Source: Anseranas semipalmata (taxonomy: Eukaryota > Chordata > Aves > Anseriformes > Anseranatidae). From it: a stretch of 64,000 bases of DNA. Positions 13,801 to 28,800 of this stretch are shown here, in pieces; position 1 is the stretch's first letter, and every line of letters begins with the position of its first letter. The stretch covers positions 62,001 through 126,000 of the forward strand of contig VXAA01000627.1 of assembly GCA_013399115.1 (NCBI GenBank), given 5' to 3'. The notes below the pieces were generated by a model. That model was given only the letters and a program-made list of their open reading frames with translations, was not told the origin of the DNA and searched no databases. The translations under genes were made by a program, and so were the position numbers.

Positions 13801-16800
13801 TAGCACAACAGCTATTCTGGCTGATGCGTCCTGATGGTGCAGCAGAAGTGTCCAAAGAGAGGAGCACTGCGTTCATGCAGCTGCTGCTGGTCCTGAGCTA
13901 GCCCTGCCCATCTCCATGCCTTTGCTCATCCTTCTTGGTTTATTTTTTAAGCTCCGACAGATCTGTGATATAAACAGAACAGATTACAATTTGGGACTAC
14001 TTAAAGAAAAAACAAACACACACAGAAAAAGCTGAGCTCAGGTAAGCATAAGAAAGGAACACACAAAACCAGAGAGAATGCAACTTTGCTCTGAGTGCTG
14101 ACCTTTTAAGTCAGTCAGCCATGTTATTTCTGTTCAGGAAACATACAGCTAATTGGATGTCTGGTCACCCCTCCAGCTCTGCATGAGAAGGAGGGAGCAG
14201 TCTTAGCTTTTCATAGTTCTTTCAAATTGTGGTTTTTGGCTCTGTTCTCTGTTTATGTCTCCTCTCAGTTGACATTCATGGAAGGAATCTACACAACTCT
14301 CTCCTCCTCAGAGCCACTACAGCAGGCCCACAGCCCTTTCTGTGTCAGGCGGACCATCCTTTGGCCAGATGTCCTTTTTTCTTAAAACCGAGAGCTGTGT
14401 GTCACCAGTGCCCCCACTTTCCTCCCATCAGTGGTGGGCAGGCAACAAGACAGACCTGTTCTTAACTTGGTTTTAGTGCACACGCCGGCCACTGCAGCTA
14501 GAAAGACAGCATCCTGACTGCACGGCACCAGCAAAATGTCATCACATAGTAACTGCATTAATGGTGTGGCACACAGATCAATGAGTTGTATGATGACGCC
14601 ATTACAGATGCTGCTGTGCTCTGCTCTTTCTCTGTGTTTCAGCAAGATCACATGTGTACACAGTCCCAGTGCTGCCATTGCACCCATCTGCACATAGGGG
14701 TAAGGCACTGGCCAGACACTGTGTTTGAGTGGGATGCTAGTCGGACTATTACTGCTGTTCACAGTCTAGGTTCATAGAAATAAATCACATATAGTTTAGT
14801 CTGTACTGTCCCTGTGGCCCCCACCCAGTAGAGAGCCATGGCCATGGCGAGACTGGCTGTGTCCAATTTGCTGCTGGCCATGTGGATGGGCTGCTCCCAC
14901 ACCACCCAAGTTTGAATTTCTTTCTATGGGACATACCTCCTTGACAGAGTGTGGGTGTGTGTGGTTTTACAGTTCAATGTGCCTGGAATAAAAAGGTCAC
15001 AGCTGCCAGTGGTGCTCTTATAAGCTTAGTATTCAGCATCTGTGCTGCAGAGTTAAGGTACAGAGTCAGAACAGGCAGGGGCTCAAGGCCTGGTGGGGTG
15101 TCAGAGGATTTGCCCATGCGGATGAACCCAACTTGATAGAGTTCTTGTCTGTTTTGCAGAGATCTAAAGGGGATTAAGGCCCTGGAGTTAAAGACGAAGG
15201 GAGTATAAAAGTCAGAGAGAGCATACATGACAAAGTAGACACTGCCCGCAAGTGTCCCTGTTAGTCCAGGTTCCATATACATGGCACACAAGCCAAATAC
15301 GGAGCAAGATGAGATTTTTGAATAGTAATCTGTAGGGATGGTATAGAGCTGGAGGTTAAATTTGCTGGATTGCTATCAAGAGAGGTAGCAACCACAGGAA
15401 ATGGAAGCATCTTGTCTCTGAAAGGCAGCGTCTCCTGTCTCTCTCCATCTCTACCTATTCGCTTACCCTACAGTGTGGGAAAGCAAAATACAACAGACAC
15501 ATAAACCTGATCTAGCCTAAGCCTTCCTCCCAGATGGGTTGAACTGTATATAAATCATTTTTGTGTCTAACTTGTTCTAAAAATGTTCCAAGGATGGAAA
15601 ATCTATTCCATTGCTTCACTATTCTCACCAGGAGGACATTTAACTTAAAGCTCTCTGCCTTAGTTTAATTCTGTTACTTCTTTTACCTGTTCATATTTGA
15701 AGAATATTACCAGGATAGATCAGTATTCTCTAGGCTCAGAAACCCTAACTCTAACCCAGTTTTCCCCCATGCTTTCCAGATCATGTATGATCTTACAGTT
15801 TTCTTTGTAGTCTCTCTAGTTGGCCTACGTTTTTTTCTCAAAAAATAAAACGGAACTTGAATTAATGCAGCTAAGACTTTACTGATGCCAAATGGAGCAG
15901 GAGGTTTCCTTCACAAGTCTTACAGATGATGCTCTTTCACACATACCTCTGATCTTGTATGTGTGTAGTTGATTATGTGAAAGTGGAGGACAATGCATTT
16001 GTTCTTACATTTTCCATTTTTCCAAGTATTTCTCCAATTTGTCAAAATTATTTTCGAAACTAATTTTGAACTCTGTCATGCCTGCAGTTCCTCCCAGCCT
16101 GGTGTTATGTGCAGTTTTAAGAAGCTTGCTCTTTTTGTAAGCAGTTAATTAAAACACTAAATATTGAATAGATGTGGGATTGCTCCCTGCAGATGCCACT
16201 TAGCTGTTGTTTCAGATCTACAGCAGGCCCTTAAGAGCCATACTTGCCAAGCAGTCTTGCATTTGTCACACAAAAATTTCTTCTAGACCATATTATTTCA
16301 GTTTGCTTGGAAAAACATCATGGGAGAGAGCATCGAACAATGTATTAGTTAAGTTATATGACATACATTCTATCTGTTATCCAACATATTTAGTAGAATA
16401 GTTTACTGGCACACTTGAAATCCATGTTTGATGTTATCTTTTTGGGGCATCCACAGACTGCCTGACTATTCTTCCAGTATATTTCTGGAAAGGAAAATCT
16501 TTACTGCTCCTGTTCACTGAACATCAGGGCTGGCTTTTCCCTGTTCCGGTCTTCTGAAACCTTGCCCATCACCTTTGATGTCTCAGATAACCACTAGAGC
16601 TAATCTTCAGTTAAGGGGGAAAAAAAAAACAACAGTCCTCTAGGACTAAATTTGTAAAGCATTTTCAGATTTCCAGTATGTCCCTAACATATTAAGTGCT
16701 TAAGAAAACTCAGTCCTACCATGACTCTGAACCTTCCTTACCAGGCTGTGGCCATTGATAACCAGACCGTACACTCCATTTGCTTGCTCATCGGGTAGGA

Positions 16801-19800
16801 GCTTTGGTTTTTTGGAAGATTTTTCAAACTGAATGTTGATTTCATCACTGTCCAGAAAGGAGTCTGGCTTCATCTTTTTCCTTGCATTCCTAAAAAAAAT
16901 CCAGATGATAATTAAATTCTTATAAAGATATGCTTTACTAAATCAACTTTATGAAAATAGAAATTGTATGTTCCCTTTGTTAATTTAGTTCAATTTTACC
17001 AAAACATGAATGGTTTAAAAAAAAAAAAAAATGCTTATCAGCTACATGCTTCTGAAATTCCAACAAGTGTTTGCTAAACTTGTGCTGTCACAGGTCAAAC
17101 AACTCATCAGAATGTCACAAAGGACAGTATCCCAAAGGGATCCCAATTTTCCATGCATGTTGTCTGGCAACCACTTACTTCAACAGAAAAGGACTGAAAA
17201 ACTTCCCAATTTTCCACCTATACCTCAGAATTTGTGTCTACTGAGGCGGTTATGGAAGAAGGCAGGTTTCCAGACAATGCCAGAAAAGGAACATATCCAA
17301 GCAAAGAACTGCAATGTGGATGAATAGCAATAGCAGTAGAGCAACAGCATAGACCAAGCCTGGAGCCAAAGGCTTTGTGGCTCCAGGTCACTTGTCCAGC
17401 ATCAACTGATGTTACCTGCCTGATTCTGCTGTCTTATTCGTTTATATAGATTTGGTCTCTTGGAACAAGAAGTTTCAGGGTTTATCCTCACAGGAGATTT
17501 CTACACTATGTCTAGCTGCTAGGTCTTCCACGGAGCCAGCTAGCCCTTATCTAGCATCCTTGAAATGAGCTGCACCAGGTAAACACACAGGAAAAAAAAA
17601 GATGGAATAACGCAAAATACTCAGCATTCAATACTGTCTCAGTGCACAGTAATGAAGCTGTATATTTCAGCCATTTACCTGAGTTCATTAAGTACATCAT
17701 CAGATGTGCTGCCTTCGATAACGAAAACATCTGCCATGTCATCATTCAGTAAATTGCAGGAGTAACCGATATTCATTGCTGTCTCTGGGAAAGAAAAACC
17801 AGGAAGATGACCCATCTTAGTACCCCAAACCCACCCACAGTCTCTGTGGCCTTTTTACACCCATGACAAAAGCTCTCTTTCTCACTTAAAAGAGCTCGCA
17901 GCCTTTCAGAGCCAACAGTTTAAGAGAGCCAGGAAAGTCACCTTGATGGACATAGCAGCAAATCTCCCCTAATCAGGCTTCACAAGGCCACGTAAAAAAA
18001 GAGTTCTACCAAAATAAAAAAGCTCAAAACACCCTTCATTCAACATACCTGGAGCAACCAAAATGTTTCATGTTGATTCCAAAAAATTTTTTCAGGATAT
18101 TTTACTCTCCCTCCCCTCCCCTTCTCCAAAAAAAGCCTCAAACTATAGCTCTGAAGAAGAATATTAAGACACTTTGTTTAGAAAATTCTGGGGGGGAAAA
18201 AGTGTTTTGGTATTTCATAAGCAAAACTATTTCATTCCAAACATGAAAAAAGTGAAACACTTCATTTTTCTCAAAAATTCTCTGCTTATTTCTTGGATGA
18301 AATGATTTGCAAATACTTTTGGTCTCCCAGAAACACCATTGTTCTAGCAAGGTTGCTATTTCTCAAAAAAAAAAAAAAAAAAAATCATTGGATTCTATTC
18401 ACAGTTCTTTCCAGCTTAATGCTTTTTCCAGATGCTTATGTTTCTCCATTTCCATTCTGGAATATTAATGCCAGGACCAAATTGAAACAGAACTAAGATC
18501 AACTTTAGCATTAAAAGTTCCTGGAAACTGGGATTAGATTTCTTCTAGCCTTCTTCACCAGGACAGTCGACTGTACTAAAGTGACATCTTTACACAGCAT
18601 GAGACAGACTATGGGATCCTCATTGTCACCTCTCCAATGGCAAAGGATGCTACCTTCATACTGCTTCCAGCCTCAGGACAGGCATTAGCTACAGATATCT
18701 GGTCTAATTCCAATTAACTGGAGTTTTGTCTAGCTGGCAATGAAGCAAAGCCCTGTGAGTTTATCATCTGTGCAGTTTTTCAAAGGAGAGAAAATGAGAA
18801 CATGAGTCCTAGCAGAATCATCCCACCAGTGAAAGAGAAGGGAAACATCCAAAACTGTAGCCCCCTTACCTTGCTTGTCTCCAGTGAGAACCCATATCTT
18901 AATGTGGGCTTTGGCAAGAGTTTCAATTGTCTGTGGGACCCCATCTTGTAACTTGTCCTCAATTGCTGTGGCACCTAGCAGCTTGACAGAAAACAACAGG
19001 GATCTGGTAAGTATTCCCATTGTGAGTAAAGGAGAAAGCATTAGACCTCCATGTAGTTACTCAAGCAAGCACAAATGAAATCCAGGAATAAGGTTGCACT
19101 GACTTTCATTATTCCTCAGCAAATTAACTGTACAGAGTAGAGCCCTGATCCTGCAAATATTTTATTTTGTAATCCCCCAGGCTCAGCTGCATCATGAACA
19201 TGCCTGAAATTACTTGCTGCACGTTTGCAGACCTACAGATCCATGTTCCTCCACATGTCACCTTCACAGAAGACAGAGATTTAACACAAGGATGAAGACA
19301 GATGGTGATTCCTGTCCCCAAACCTCTATATGCATCCTCTAACATGGAGCTTGCTCCTAGCCATATGCAACTGTCATATGGCTGCAATGCATCTTCTCCA
19401 GCCCACAACACACCCATCCACACCCCTACTTCACACCGCCACACAACACTAAACCACAGACTGCTCAGGACAAAAACCTTTGTTATTTTAAAGTTACTGC
19501 TTTCTCTGCATTTTGGAGATACTTGGTGGCTTTAACCTATTGTCAAAGAGACATGAAGGTTTCACTGATAGGTCAGGTTTAGGCAGCATCTGCTACTACA
19601 TACCTCCTGCTGTTGGGAGACTAAATTCACAGCTTTAAGAACAAGATCCCTTTTGGTTTCTTGGGACATTCATCATTCCTCAGCCGTAAGTTTACTGATG
19701 CACATAACAACTCTAAGTAAACTTTCTATAGGCTCTTGGAAACTATACAATCCACATTTTGCAGCAGCAGTCCCCGGTCCAGCTAGTGAGAGCTTAAATG

Positions 19801-22800
19801 CTCATAAGCATACAAAACCACCTCCTGGGAGTACCTGCTCATCCTTGGCAGCCTGAGTCTGACTTGGAAGCCCAGAGATGGACACTGATGTCAAATGCGC
19901 CCAGGAACACAGAATAAGGGCTTGCATTCCTACAGCCATTGTCCTTAGTTTTCAGGTTGATCAATGCTAAATAGTACTTTTAATACTATTCCTTGAATAT
20001 AACCATGTTCCATCCCTATTCCCCCATGCTGTCCTTATATCCTTACTCTAAGGACCCACAGCAAGGGTCTGTTACACTCAGGGACTTCTGCTCTTGACCA
20101 TCAACCAGACTGTGATACTTGGCAGTCCTCTATGCCTTCAAGACTCTTCCACTCCCTTGCTGACTCTGTCCCTTGCATCCATTCTCTGTCACGAGCCAGG
20201 CTCTCCTACACCCCCTCTCTGTCCCTCCCTGCAGCACCTTCTGGAAGCAAAGTCATTCCCATACAGGGAAGGGTCTGGCGTAAACTGTGCTTCCTTCTGA
20301 ACCACACTTCTTCCTCCTGTGAGCCAGTAACCTCTTTTTTACTCAGACCGTGAGCTTCATAATCTTTACATGCAAAGCAGCTGTCTCCTTGAGCTCCTGA
20401 ACCTCCATGTCTTTCCTGCTTCGGATATGACCTGCACAGCATTTGCACAATGTACTCGCTGGACTGCAGGATTAGCGTTTCCCACTGCTCTGTTGAGACT
20501 GGGAGGGCAGTAGGCTCTGCCCTATGGACTGTGCAACTTCCAGAGGTCAGCTGCTTCTAGTCTCACATGTACTTCTTCCCAGGCCCTGCTGGCACCCTGA
20601 GCATACAGCTAATGGAAGGAGCAACGGTGCAGCTCCTCAGCTTTCCAAGATCTCAGAAAAGCACTGCTGTGAGTGCAAAAGCCGAATTGCTTCCCCTCAG
20701 ATCCCACACATCCTTTTCATTCATTATTCATGACTGTAAAACACAAGCAAACCCCAGGGCTGTAACAACACTCATGGAGAAAAGAATGACTTGAAGATCA
20801 CAGTTTAGCCCTATTTCAGATTGACACAAACATCTTCATGGACATCATCCCCCATCCTGCCCAAGGCTGCGAGAACAAAGACGACACTCTCTCTGAAATG
20901 GAGGAGGACCTGGGGATTATTCACTACCTGCCATTTCAAAGAGAGGCAAATAAATAGATCAGCCATTTGCACGTACAAAGGAGAGCTATGAAATATTTGT
21001 GTCCCTGTCATCTCCCTTAGGCTCTGCTATGTCACTTCATCACGAGAAAGCTACTCTGACACCCACGTGAGCTAAAATAAAACCATTCCCAGGCACTGGT
21101 GGCTGACACCCCAGTTACCGGCTCCTCACGGAGGTGCCAGTGAAAACCCAGGACTGCCATATTTCAAACCACTCCCGTCACACAACCCACTGAGCTGCTT
21201 GCAGCGCAATGTTTACTGAAGTCATACTGAGCTGTTTATTGACAAACCACTATCCGTGCTGCCTCCCCCAGAGCTTGGCCCAGATTCCGTGAAATACCAA
21301 CCGTTAGATCTTTTTCAATCTCTTCATATATCTCTGACAATTTATCTTCCCGTCCTTCCAAGGCAGTGCTTGCTTCATGGTGACGCCTGATCCAGTCCTG
21401 AAAGTATTCTTCGTCCAAGTTTTTATAGGCCACGACGAGCGTCCTCAAACCTTCCCCAGCAAACTCCTGCGAGACAGTGGTGAGGCAGAATAAGTCAAAG
21501 GAGAACAGTCTCCTTAGTCTGGTTTACAAAAGACTCTCTGAAAGCAAACAGCTATTTGTGAAAACTTGTTACGTAATGTCTGCAGAGGAAAGGTGAAAAA
21601 ACCACGCCTTAGACCACAAACCTCAGAGCACTTTTTAAAAGCTACTCCAGGTCACTTTTACATTGCCAGCCACAGTCCTTACACAGAACAAATTCAAAAG
21701 GCCTCTCCTACATTCCGCGTCTAAAACTTTACATGAACCAGGCAGTTGTCTCCCAGGTTCACATTTCTCAACGTGAGGTTCAGAATAGTGAGACCTAAAT
21801 AAAACATGCTGAACTCAGCCTTGAGTTTCAGAGCTGTGCTCAGCATGTTCAGGGGCTGATCTAAATACACAGGGTGAGCACAACCAGCCATGACATCTCC
21901 GCAAGTCCTTGTAAGTGTGCTTTCTGCAGATGTATAACTGATGATATGGATCCCAGTGTTTGGTGGAATAGACCCCTTTCTGCAAACTGAGGTTTCCCCC
22001 CATAACAGGACATTCACTTTCTTTCTCCTTGGGGATTACAAAAGAACAGGCTTGAAGTAAAGGTGCATCAGGGACAGGCCGCATCCACAGTCCATCTCCC
22101 TGTGCTCTGACCTTCCTTCACCCACAACGTTCTCTGGCTGCCCCAGGCAGTGAGCAGAGATGTTTTGCTGTTGCTCAACCCCCATGGCAAATCTTTCTGT
22201 TTTCTCATGCTCTGCTCTGTACCAGCAGAAGCTGGCATCACAAGGGGGGATAAATGTTGGCCAGAACATCCACCTCTCACCACATTTCACTCTGTACACC
22301 AACAATATAAAAATCCACAAAGTTTGAGTGCTGCCCAGGCAATATGTCCCTGTGTGACCTGAGGGAAGGGGAGGGGAGTGAGAATATCAGAGAATCACAG
22401 AATGGTTTGGGTTGGAAGGGACCTTAAAGACCACCCAGTTCCAACCCCCTGCCATGGGCAGGGACACCTCCCACTAGACCAGGTTGCCCAAAGCCCCATC
22501 CAGCCTGGCCTTGGGCACTTCTAGGGATGGGGCATCCGCAGGTAAGTCCCAGCACTGCTCAGTCCCTTCTGATTGGAGCCTCTCAGACCACAATCACTGC
22601 AGATCTGGATTGTATTCAAGAAGATAGAAGGCTCTGGAGCCCTTTACTGATCACCTGAGTTATTCCAATCCAAGGCACACCTGAATACACTGGGCACCTG
22701 CATTGTACAGTAACAGCAGAATTAGAGGGAATTTAGCTGCCAAACACAGATACTTAGTGCCATTTCAGGTGTTTCACCTACCCTACCTGGTTTCCACCTC

Positions 22801-25800
22801 CTACTCCAGAGTAATGCAGCTCTTCTGAATGTCCTGCATTGTATTTGACATTCGTGTCCAGATGTCCTGGATAACCTAAAGCAGTTCAAATGGTACCTGG
22901 TGATACCTGATTTGATACCTAAAGCTTTATAAATTATTTTCCCTCTCCATCCCCCATGAAATATAGATATATATATATTTGGTATTTGGGTGCTGCTTCT
23001 GAAATCTGGTTTTTGTCTCAATACAAATTACATTTCCATACCTGGAGAAAAGGCAACCATCAAACGTAGAGTTGCAGTGCAGAAGACAACACTTACATTC
23101 AGATGTTCAGTGGTCTCCTCCTTGAGAGAATCACAGGATGGATGAAGCAGTTCATAAAGAATGGTGTCAGCCCCCTTGCAGTACAAAGTCAAGTCCCCTT
23201 CTGGACTCCGCACTACAAGGAAAGGGAGAGAAATTCTACAGATACCGGACTGAAGCACTCGAGATTCATAGCACTTACATCAAAACAAAGGTTTTCAGAG
23301 GTACCTAAACTCTACCAAGTGATGGCAGACTCCCAGGAATCAAGATGAGCTTTGCTTAGAATAGAAGATAATGCAACTACCCTCAGCTTTAGTGGTAGCA
23401 GCAGAGGCAACTATACCCAGATTGCATTGGTCTGAGCAGATGCTCTGTTAGACTCTGTGGTTCCTACAAGCAGCACTTCAGGCAGAACATCTGCATTCAA
23501 AAGTCAAGAGCAACTTGTTCTTAGGGTACTGGTCCTGCTGCCAGTAAAGGTGCTTAAAAGCCTAAAAGGTCAGGAAGGAAAGAAGGGAGCAAAGGGAACA
23601 TACCGATAACAGACATTCGCTTGCGGACATTGTTGAAATCAAGAATAGCCAGGAGTTTGTAGATTTTTGTTTCTCCCATTTCCACGACAGTGATGGTCTC
23701 TGGTGTGCGAGCCCGGAACACAAATCCAAAGTTTCTGGCAGCTGTGACGAGAGCTCCCTCATCAGGAGATTGGGCCTGATACACCAAGTTACCTGACATG
23801 CAAGAAAAAAAAGTTATGTGGCTTGGGCTCTGTTTCTGAGCTAAGCAAATACAAAATAAAAGCTTTTTTGTTTGTTTGTTTGTTTTTGTAGCAGTTAACT
23901 ATGTGTGGAATAGAGGAGTGGGGAAAGCCACCTGCCACCTCAGGAAAGCTGTGGCACCCACAGTTTCTGCAGTTGAGATGTGGTGGTGGCAGTAGTGTCA
24001 TCTCCACCATGGAAACACACAGGGAGTGGAGCCCTGGTCCTTTCTCCTCCCATGTGGCACCTCCAAAGGCACTGATTTATGTGTCACCATATACTACAGA
24101 AAATCACCAAGGAGCCAAAAGGACCAATAACAGCTTCTGTGGAGAGAAGACACACTGTGGTGCAGGGTGAATAGATCCACTCAGTCTGGTGCCTTTAACA
24201 GTCCTCACCTTCCTTCTTCTCTTCTGGCATCACTGTGTGACAAAGTGAGAGCAGCCGGAAGAACCTGTGTGTCGGGACATCACTCAGCTTCACAGCTTCA
24301 ACCAGGCTATGGTCATAGAAGGCAAACTTTGGGTCGGCTAACTGGTTGTATGAGAAATCAACCTTCTCTGTGTTCTGCAAAAACATGGCTTGGTGTTATC
24401 TGTAGAGCTCTCACATGCCTGTACACCAGTGCCTGCCCAATACAGCCCCCCTTTCTTCCGTACATTTACAGGGATCCCTCTCCTGCAAGGCTGATCATGA
24501 CAGAGATGATGAATCTAAGTGGGAGGTCCTGAAAGCTACTGAGTCACAGGAGAGGACAGGCTCTCAAGGTGCCTTTCAGAGCAGCACTCAGGCTGATAGC
24601 CTGATTACCTATAAAGATGCCTCCCTGTACTACAGGAAACGTTCCTGCGGGATCCCTGCTAAAGAATTTCTACAGTGCAGAAAGGGCTGCCTTCAAAACA
24701 CAGCTGCTTGGAGGCATCATCCTCCTGATTTCAATGGTTGTCTGGGACAGGGGCATGTGGAGGCCCAATTTAAAACAATTCAAAAGTCTGTGTTCCCCAC
24801 CCTACTCTCCCAAAGCAAGAAAAAGCCTTGATATGGAAAAGATGACAGGCAAGTGATGCAAAGGTTCAGCTCCACAGGCACTGCCCTTATTGTCTGAAAA
24901 CAAGGAGCCTCAGGCAGAGGGGAACATAGTGGAGAAACAGCCAGAAGGTCAAAGCATGAAGTGTCATGGAGGAATGCACTGCTGAGCCTGCCCGGGGTGA
25001 TCCCGACTCCCGCCCCATCCCAGTGAGCTCAGAGTTTCCAGGATGGGAGTCATCCTTCTGACCTGCACAAGCTGACATTTAGCACTCACCACAAGAGCAC
25101 AACCCCCCCACCGCCACTGATTTGCACAACAAGGTCCAGACACCCCAACACCGTGGATGTGCGGGCAGCAGCCTTCCAACCCGCAGGACTCTGCTCTAGC
25201 AGGTATCGGGGCAGGAGGAGCTGCCAGGTGGCCGGTTGTCAGCCCAGCATCTCTCCCCCAGCAAGCCAGCCCTTTGCATTTTGCTGCTTGAGCAAGGGCA
25301 GTCTGGTGGGACAGAACTCAGTACAAGGAGCCAATTTCAGTGGGTAGTTTAAGTTTTAAAGGGCCTGGAAATGAATCACTGGAATGAGGAGTGGGATTTT
25401 TCATCATCTTTTTGCCATTTGTTACTTGGATTACTGCATACAGTTTTCAGACACTGTAAGCAGTGAAATCTAAGACATGGGTTTGTGCCAGCAAGCAGAG
25501 GCTGGATAGAAATGGAGTAGTCACTCATTTTCACACTTTCCAATGTCCAGACATTAGGGGAATTTGACAGTGACCTTGTTATGGATATGAACTGAACTCA
25601 CTGCTTCCCAGCCAGAACTTTAATTCACTGCCAACGATAATAAAATTCATCCGTGTCCAAGTTTCCAACCGATATCAATGGCCAAGTGTTTGGAGGAGCT
25701 GTGCATGCAGTAGGATGTCATGTGAAGCTGGGGGAACAGCGGATGCTCAGGCTGCTCATTCCGCAAGTTCAAAGCAGTCTTACTGGAAGGGAATGCAACT

Positions 25801-28800
25801 CTGACAAGCCTCTGATGCCCACAAGAACACACCTCCCTGCTGTCAGGATCAGGAGGAACATGAAAGTGAGCTATGCCTGGGTGGGATGTGTCCACTGGTA
25901 CCTACGCAGGCAGGTTCACAGAAAGCAGATTCTGCTAGCACTTGAGCACTTACCTCATTTATTTCTATCCTTTGCCCAGACATGTCATACACATCACCTA
26001 CAAGCAACAAAGACTGAGGTTATAGCCATAAACTTCAGATAAGAGTGGTCTCTGAGCTTCTCTACCACAATAAATAAATAAATAAATAAAATGATTAAAG
26101 TGTTTTGAAGCTAATATCAAATTTAAAAGTTTCAGTAACAGAAATATCTTGACATGGGGATTGGAGGCAGATGATTCATATCAATGGGATCCTATGTTAA
26201 TCCATGGTAAAACCCGGAGACTGACAGATGCTGAAACCAAAAAGAAGTTACCATAAAGATGACTGGCATTTGGGTAAAGAATTGACTTCTGCCCAGAAGG
26301 GACATAGTGCTAGGCGAGTGCTTTCAGGGTATGACTTCTCCTGTACCTTTCCTTCGGAATGTGAGACAAAATCCAGCTCCAGGATTATATTGGTTTTGTA
26401 GCAGTTCCTGGACAACCAGAGAGGAGTTGTCAAAGCCCCTTCTTCCTATGTTTAGGTAGCAAGGCTGCTCCATTCATTTCCCTGAACTGATGATCTGGTC
26501 ACAGAAATGAATGACATCTCAATCTCTAGTGAAAGGAGTTTCACTACTGAAGCTTCTGCCTGGACAAAAAATTCACTAGGAAGCTCTGGACTGAGCCCAG
26601 GCCAGCCAGATTCAATACTTCATTGAAATAAGATTGAAATACAGCAAATTACATGAATGACAGATCTATACCTGTACCAGCAACCTCAACTGTGACTACA
26701 GTCAGTTCTAGGTACTGGTACTCCCTCACAAAAGCCCCCAGCCTGTAGAAAGAAACTCAGAAGCTACCTCTCCTGAGAATCACACATCAGTTGATCCCGC
26801 TGGGAATGTAACCAAAAAGCTATTAGACACCTCCTCCTCAATGGGGAACCTAAGCCTCCAAAGTACCCTCCCTGGCAGCAGAACCAATTCATTCTTTCTT
26901 CTGGCATGGCTTTCCAAAATGCCACGAGCGTAAAATGCAAAGTATTTTGGAGAATCAGCTAAGCATTTAGAAAAAAATAGGCAGTAGACTGTCTGCCTGC
27001 TTTCCGCTTATTTCCCATTCATTTCTTGAACACACATCCTATGTCTATGTTGACATTGGTGACATCCACTTCAGAAGAATAAACTACAGGACATATGAAT
27101 ACACAGACTGAATATTTTTCAAACAGTTTAGCAGCACTAACACTGGGTAGGATAGTAGTATTGTTGCAGATAGTGTGTTGTCCAAGTACACACAAAGCAA
27201 GATTTATAGGAAGAAGTAACTCCTTTAATTAGGCCAACAGATAACACAGAGAGAAAAAAAAAAAAAAAAAAGACAAGCTTTGTGGCACATTAGTCCATCA
27301 GCAGGTCTGATACAGGCAAAACAAGCATCAATCTACAAATAAGATGTGACTAATTTCTCTGGGGGAATGTAATGTTAATCAATTAGTCAGTTTGTGAATT
27401 GTTAGCACCTCTTGAGTGGGATGAAGAAAATTGCTCAGGGCTATACAATGAAGGAGCCTGTTAAGTCAATGACTGTAAGGATCTTAACGGTGCTAACAAC
27501 TTCTGTTTGGCATTTTTTCCAACTCCGTACAAACTTTTCTTTCTTCTGGTAGGTTAAGTAAGTTAGGACTGTAGATGAATGACTATGCCATTGACTAGGC
27601 ACTGACTGAACACTAAGCAACCTGAAGAGGACGCCGAAAACCACTGCTCATGATGAGAAATTATTGAATGCAGGAGGTAACAGAGTGAGTAGCTGACAAA
27701 AGTTCCAGATAGCACCATGAGGGATGGCTGCTTTCACAAGTGGACAAGAGGGAGTCATGTGAGAAACACCTGAACCTCACATATAGTTGGATGGGAGGAC
27801 TGGGGATGTTTTGGGGAGTAGAGTTTTGCAGGGTTAGCAATACCTGGGTAACCATGTCAATAATATCATAAAAGGCTGAGATTACCTAGGTAGTGATATC
27901 AGAAAAAGAACAAATTTGGGTGCCAATGTAGTAAAACTGGGATCGGTGAGGGGAAAAGGTGCAGGTTCTTTAGTTGGGTGGGTACTGGGGCAGGAAAATG
28001 GAGGTAAATGGGTGGCAGAAAGGGGAAACAATGAACAGGAAAATGATATTAAGATATGTAAATGATGTAATATCAGGACTGTCCAGGTATATCTGACAGG
28101 CAGCCCTCACCTGATACCACAGCTTCTTATAAAACACTCTCTTCTGGATATCATATTTAGTTTCTCTTGACTGAGAGGTATAAAACCCAGAGAAGAAGAC
28201 AAACGGATAACATACCATAGGATTTGCCATTGATGGAGCACTTGTTGAAACACATGATGTTCTGAGTGAGGGTTCCTGTTTTGTCTGAGAAGATGTACTT
28301 GATCTGCCCCAGCTCTTCGTTGAGTGTAGTGGTACGGGCCTGAGCCGGCGTGTCATTCAGTGGGTAATACATCTTGCGGTCCCAGTCAATGTAGAAACTG
28401 TTACCCAAGCGTATAATCTCTACGCTGGTGAAACAGAAAGAGAAGGTGATGGAATATTTATTAGTTTAAAGGACAAGATCTTTATCTTCAGCTACCATTA
28501 GCAATTGCAGTTAGAAGACAACTTTGAAGGTAATGACAGGGCGTACTCATCAGGTTGTCCTTAAATGGCCTGTAGTAAGCAATGCTGAAGCAAGCCCCAC
28601 TGAAATGGTCTGATAGGCTTATAGTAAATTCCTTTCCTTTATTTATAAAACAACTTTTTATAAATATATTTGAGAAGTTTCAGCAGTACGCAAGAAACTT
28701 TGAAAATTTGATACTTTCTTTCAGTCTGCATTTGCTTCTGTTGAGGTTATCTTTTTGTGACGGAGATCCTTAGGCTGGGCAATGAATTAAGAAAACCACC

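Larger units (their letters stand above)
25998..28215 (-). other. intron between exons l and k
   Basis: 2.2 kb intron holding an (AAAT)n repeat near exon l and one copy of an old repeat at 27155-27345; otherwise nothing recognised. Confidence 0.85.
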
